DNA from: Synura sp. LO234KE
Lineage: Eukaryota > Sar > Synurophyceae > Synurales > Mallomonadaceae
Direction: 5' to 3'
Length of the DNA: 10,350 nt
NCBI GenBank assembly: GCA_015143735.1
Contig: VKHC01000653.1
Location: forward strand, 1-10,350
The first letter of the stretch is position 1. Every line of letters starts with the position of its first letter. Positions 7,534-10,350 of this stretch are shown in pieces. The notes beneath the pieces are model-generated. The model made no database searches, was not told where the DNA came from, and saw nothing but the letters and a program-made list of their open reading frames with translations. Both the position numbers and the translations under genes were made by a program.

Positions 7534-8907
7534 CTCGAAACCACCTACTAGTTCAGGACAACTCGATACCCCTCCGGCAGCTAATGCCTAACTGACTGTC
7601 AACAGTGCTCGCACCACCGACTCAACCACGAGTTACCGGTCTGTCCCGTGCTCTTTCACCTTCACCAAATCCGTTTGCTGACATTTTTCCTTGCTCCCTT
7701 CGTTAGCACCTCACACACGTCGCTCATACGTCATCAATATTTTACACTGGAAATAGCAGTTTGTGTCATGTTTACAGCGTCATGAATCGTCTTGTAACGC
7801 ATGGTTTATTGGATTTTCCGTCCTGTGATCAAATTGAAAATAGCAATCTTGATGGACATTATATGTGGTGCTACCTAAACAAGCTAGCACTAGTGTAGAA
7901 GAAGAGCCAAATTATAAGGAAAAATAGGTACAAGTGTAGCATGGCAAATCCAACCGAGCAGCCCAGAAATCCAGCCCAACCAAACGTTATACGCAAGAAT
8001 CCGTGCGAAGAGTGTTCCGACCACACTTACGCCTTTCAAAGACGTTGAACGAAAGTAACCTAACTGGTGCTGATGATCAAGCTTACTTCTCCGCATAGGA
8101 GATACCCTGCCAGATAAATCAGTGATAATTTGACTAAACTGATGTAGAAATATAAGTGAAATGTAGAAGAATATTGCAGTACAGTAATTACGGTACTGGT
8201 ATAGGCAGTAAAGTATGAAGTTACCTGAAGTGTTCCCAAGAAAACTGCAACCCAGCCCTAGATACCGGATAGATCTCGTTGTCAGAGTCACTCCAACTGC
8301 TGATCACTCGAAACCAATACAGAAATGAAAGCACAAAGCAGAATAGTCAGTGTAGCAGCCCGCTAGCTACAAGTACAACCAGTACAGAGTGAAGTATATA
8401 CTTTGAGGCTTAAAATCTATATTTGCTTACTCCTAATGCACTTGTTTTGCTTGGTTGGCCTTACTACGATCGATTCGGTTCAGTGCAAAAAATGTTTAAA
8501 ATTGAGATTTTACATTTTTGGAGTTGTAGCGCAAATATAACCTGAGATGAAGTATTTCAGTAAGTGAATAATGGGCTAGAAGACTGTGTGAAATTTCATT
8601 AGAGCTAAATTGTTTGAAATCAACGTGTCACGTGTTGTGGCCGCATGCTTTCAAATGTGGTACAAACGCATACCAGTCCACCTAGGAAGCGTATCAGTCC
8701 CAAAAGTGCGCAAACCCTCTGACAGGAACTCTTCCATTGGCCGAAATAGAGTAGCTTGCGCTGACGCGACTAATCGATCTAGATAGTATGATACTCGCTC
8801 AGTAGTTGATCGACGTCACTCACCAGCTCTTGAAGTGCCTCATTTCGATCACTTCCTCGTCGACAAAACCACACTCCACTGATGTTCTTGGTTTAGCTGC
8901 ATTGAAC
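7308..8907 (-). CDS. candidate multi-exon protein gene, family not recognised
   Basis: Reading the - strand, short protein-like blocks are separated by intervals that begin GT and end AG. Proposed exons: 8907-8824, 8760-8674, 8541-8465, 8296-8225, 8106-8031, 7822-7776, 7693-7637 and 7533-7308 (TGA). From 8760 onward each junction keeps one open frame. Intervals are 63, 132, 168, 118, 208, 82 and 103 bases. A hydrophobic helix (CALLGLIRFLGGL plus VIFALQL) is completed across the 8674/8541 junction, suggesting one membrane segment followed by a polar region. The last exon gives 75 codons, including a hydrophobic GYVYFVTVGAL. The frame that looks best in 8907-8824 does not join the frame of 8760-8674, so the model is unresolved at its 5' end. 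With free choice of sites a phase-consistent chain can arise by chance. No start codon is found. A pseudogene is also possible. Confidence 0.38.
8031..8106 (-). other. candidate internal exon with good splice sites
   Basis: Preceded by an acceptor (ATCTGGCAG, ending 8107) and followed by GTAAGT at 8030-8025. It encodes a polar, basic block (VSPMRRSKLDHQHQLGYF). The reading frame joins exactly with the upstream block 8296-8225 across a 118-base GT-AG interval, and the upstream alternative frame would meet a stop. This is the best-supported exon pair in the window. Confidence 0.45.
8107..8224 (-). other. candidate 118-base intron
   Basis: Starts GTAACT after CTTCAG and ends CTGGCAG, with a T-rich stretch (TTCTTCTACATTTCACTTATATTTCT split over its length) inside. 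Removal joins two blocks in one frame. Reading through instead gives a Phe/Ile/Tyr-rich segment typical of translated pyrimidine-rich intron. Confidence 0.45.
8225..8296 (-). other. candidate internal exon
   Basis: 72 bases after an acceptor ending CAGCAG (8297) and before GTAACT (8224). It encodes WSDSDNEIYPVSRAGLQFSW in a frame that continues into the next exon. An overlapping frame (RYLGLGCSFLGN) is also open but leads to a stop after splicing. Confidence 0.4.
8465..8541 (-). other. candidate internal exon
   Basis: 77 bases after a strong pyrimidine-rich acceptor (ACTTCATCTCAG, ending 8542) and before GTAAGG at 8464. It begins VIFALQLQKC, which completes the hydrophobic helix of the preceding exon. 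Confidence 0.35.
8674..8760 (-). other. candidate internal exon with hydrophobic helix
   Basis: 87 bases (29 codons) between an acceptor GCGTCAG (ending 8761) and a donor GTATGC at 8673. It begins RKLLYFGQWKSSCQ and ends in a hydrophobic run. A competing frame (ISANGRVPVRGFAHFW) reads through most of it to TGA. Confidence 0.33.
8824..8907 (-). other. candidate exon with strong splice signals
   Basis: 84 bases after a pyrimidine-rich acceptor (TTTCCCCCACTAG, ending 8908) and before GTGAGT at 8823. The frame starting FNAAKPRTSVECGFVDEEVI is open throughout and looks like real protein. A second frame (SGVWFCRRGSDRNEALQEL) is open from 8881 or so. The first frame has the better acceptor; the second joins in phase to the next exon. 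Confidence 0.35.
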
Positions 8908-9537
8908 CTAGTGGGGGAAATACCCTATTTGTCATATATCGATATGTTCGATTAGTGCCAAGGTCAAATATGCGTTTTCACAGTTAAAAACACCCCTAAA
9001 TTTTCCAGATTGTAGAACCCTTCAGGCACCGCGAATTTCCTGCCACATAATATACTTTTCGGAATCAGGTAGATCAGACGCATCTGCCAAAGCAGGTTTC
9101 AAGGGATAAATAGTTTACGATGTCAAGTATTACACGTTTAAAAATAGAAATTATTTAAAGAGCATGTTGTTGTTCTGTAGCTCATGCCTAAGCGTGTTTT
9201 TTGTTGAGTTAGTGACGTCAGCAGCTAGCCCTAGATATAACAAACACTTGAAGAAAATTTGAGTGAAAACGGATCGGAATTGAAATATATCCTCTATATG
9301 ATATGACGCTTTTGCAGAAATCACTTCCAAGATCGGTTGACCTTATTCCCGTCATCTGGAAAAAAAACATAAGAAGACTATTTCTCATAGACAGCCTCTG
9401 CATATAGAGCAATCTGGTTGCTAGTAACGAGAAAAGCGCCTTCATTCCGGCACGGACTTGGTTACGCCTCTGCGTAGGCTTACAGTAACTCTCCTACAGC
9501 ATTAGCTCAACTGCATCTGGATTGTCAACTACAACAC
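8908..9537 (-). other. possible further exons or exon relics
   Basis: Several protein-like - strand runs occur. One frame is open at 9114-9025 (DLPDSEKYIMWQEIRGA). A second, shifted frame is open at 9059-8967 (VPEGFYNLENLGVFLTVK). A third is at 9461-9381 (AFLVTSNQIALYAEAVYEK). A GTAAGC at 9483 and a very T-rich acceptor (TTTTTTTTCCAG) ending at 9356 could bound a 128-base intron. I could not join these into one frame. They may be exons of the gene further right-to-left, or pieces of a decaying gene. Confidence 0.28.
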
Positions 9538-9771
9538 TCATGAACGTGCGTTCTGAATCCGACTAGCATATTTAGAAAGTGGAGTAGCCACGCCGGGCCA
9601 AAGTGACTCCTCAGGCTCCAGCTTACTGACTTCTGAACCTCGCTCCGCCAACCTACTACATCGCTTTAAAGTTAAATTATGGCCCTCCACAGTCAGGCGA
9701 ACTATACAAGCACATGTTTCTTCAGCTCTCGCGCTTGTGCTAGTTAAACCTCCGGAATAGTCATCCAACAA
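9538..9771 (-). CDS. protein-like open frame, possible exon
   Basis: 77 codons on the - strand with ordinary protein composition (for example CIVRLTVEGHNLTLKRCSRL). A GTAAGC donor lies inside it at about 9626-9631, and an acceptor-like ATGCTAG about 64 bases further on. Downstream of that is another protein-like run (MSVVVDNPDAVELML). The phases do not agree, so splicing is not demonstrated. Family not recognised. Confidence 0.25.
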   Translation of the reverse strand: MLDDYSGGLTSTSARAEETCACIVRLTVEGHNLTLKRCSRLAERGSEVSKLEPEESLWPGVATPLSKYASRIQNARS

Positions 9772-9785
9772 CTAGCGTCTAGGCT

Positions 9786-10350
9786 TTGCCCAGAATAATG
9801 TCCCGGGCCTCCACAGGTCGCACTGTTCACACCCCATCAAGCACGCGCACTAATAATCACAGACTTCCCTTGAAGTGCCAACCGCTCTCACCAGCATTAG
9901 TGCCTAAGTTCCCTGCACATCATTTACCTTCCAATATGTCGTCACAGTGGCACCCTAGATATAACTTGATTCGGACCAGCCCGCAGCCCAGTCGTCCAGC
10001 TTCTAGCCGATACTTTCTCCCCTCCAAAACAACTCTGATTCATGTCGCACGTCACTCCTCTGTGCGTCACACCACACCCCCATATGTCGTTAAGGTTATT
10101 CCGCTATGTAGGTATCCTTAGTGTTGCGCGTCTTTGTAGCCGACTTCTAAGAGGTGCTCGTCTGAGCCGTAAATCTCCCGTCCTCAGACAAGAGATGTCA
10201 AACCGCTTGCATCACGATTTCCTGCCGTGGCTGCATTTCATGAACCCTCCCGCGGATGGCACTTGTGACCACGTGTGCCGCAGCTACTCCTCCAACACGG
10301 TTTGGCTCTGAGAAAGCGCGCGGTAGGTCTTACTTACGCTAGTTGGTTGA
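9786..10350. other. right end, weak coding signals on both strands
   Basis: On the + strand, open frames at 9786-10121 and 10042-10311 are Ser/Pro/His/Arg-rich and show no motif. On the - strand, a frame at about 10314-10198 (GGVAAAHVVTSAIRGRVHEM) follows an acceptor-like CTTTCTCAG ending at 10308 and looks more like real protein. No call can be made. The region may hold another exon of the - strand gene. Confidence 0.25.

Noticed and set aside
7890-8291. 133-codon continuous open frame on the - strand beginning with GTG
   Set aside because: It reads through what look like a 118-base intron and a GTAAGT donor. Its Phe/Leu-rich parts match translated pyrimidine-rich intron, and a spliced frame explains the polar part better.
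9229-9965. 13-base direct repeat CCCTAGATATAAC at 9229-9241 and 9953-9965
   Set aside because: About one 13-mer repeat is expected by chance in a window of this size, and nothing lies at its edges to suggest an insertion.
10297-10316. Resemblance of GGTTTGGCTCTGAG to a dinoflagellate/perkinsid spliced-leader relic
   Set aside because: Only an eight-base core matches and the flanking bases differ. Too short to support.
1-10350. tRNA, rRNA, CRISPR array, or bacterial mobile or defence system
   Set aside because: No tRNA B-box with a matching A-box, no rRNA landmarks, no regularly spaced repeats and no bacterial gene organisation were seen.

Overview
The window looks like eukaryotic nuclear DNA. 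It holds a badly decayed non-LTR (LINE-type) retrotransposon on the + strand. To its right are short protein-like stretches on the - strand, separated by GT...AG gaps of about 60-210 bases, as in a gene with small introns. I see no prokaryotic operon, rRNA, tRNA or CRISPR array. The species cannot be fixed. Short introns and the LINE's domain order would suit a protist (possibly alveolate), but that is a weak inference.

Positions 1-1159 are left flank. They contain two small inverted repeats and a short stretch (about 285-735) with remnants of coding sequence, including a Cys-x2-Cys knuckle. No intact gene is visible there.

Positions 1171-7041 are best read as one 5'-truncated LINE copy of about 5.9 kb. 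It ends in an A-rich tail and is bracketed by a perfect 11-base direct repeat (1160-1170 and 7042-7052), the expected target-site duplication. Its single long reading frame is broken by many stops and frameshifts. The domain order is still legible: reverse transcriptase (about 1913-3360), a long linker, a C-x2-C-x8-H-x4-C zinc motif (4795-4848), a helical stretch (4930-5160), an RNase H1-type hybrid-binding (viroplasmin-like) domain (5183-5308), and an RNase HI domain (about 5377-5880). RT would copy the RNA at the target, RNase H would remove the RNA strand, and the zinc and hybrid-binding modules would hold nucleic acid. In this copy the RT active-site box and the first RNase H aspartate are both altered, so it is dead. 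No endonuclease domain is seen, consistent with 5' truncation. A GC-rich 3' segment (6052-6950) gives way abruptly to AT-richer DNA.

Positions 7308-8907, - strand, carry a chain of candidate exons. The right-hand part of the chain is phase-consistent, and a hydrophobic helix is formed across one exon junction. I do not recognise the protein. More protein-like - strand fragments lie at 9.0-9.8 kb and near 10.2-10.3 kb, but I could not join them into one model. The LINE and this candidate gene would lie tail to tail, about 260 bases apart.

The most notable observation is the RNase H1-like module (hybrid-binding domain plus catalytic domain) inside a LINE, placed after the zinc motif.
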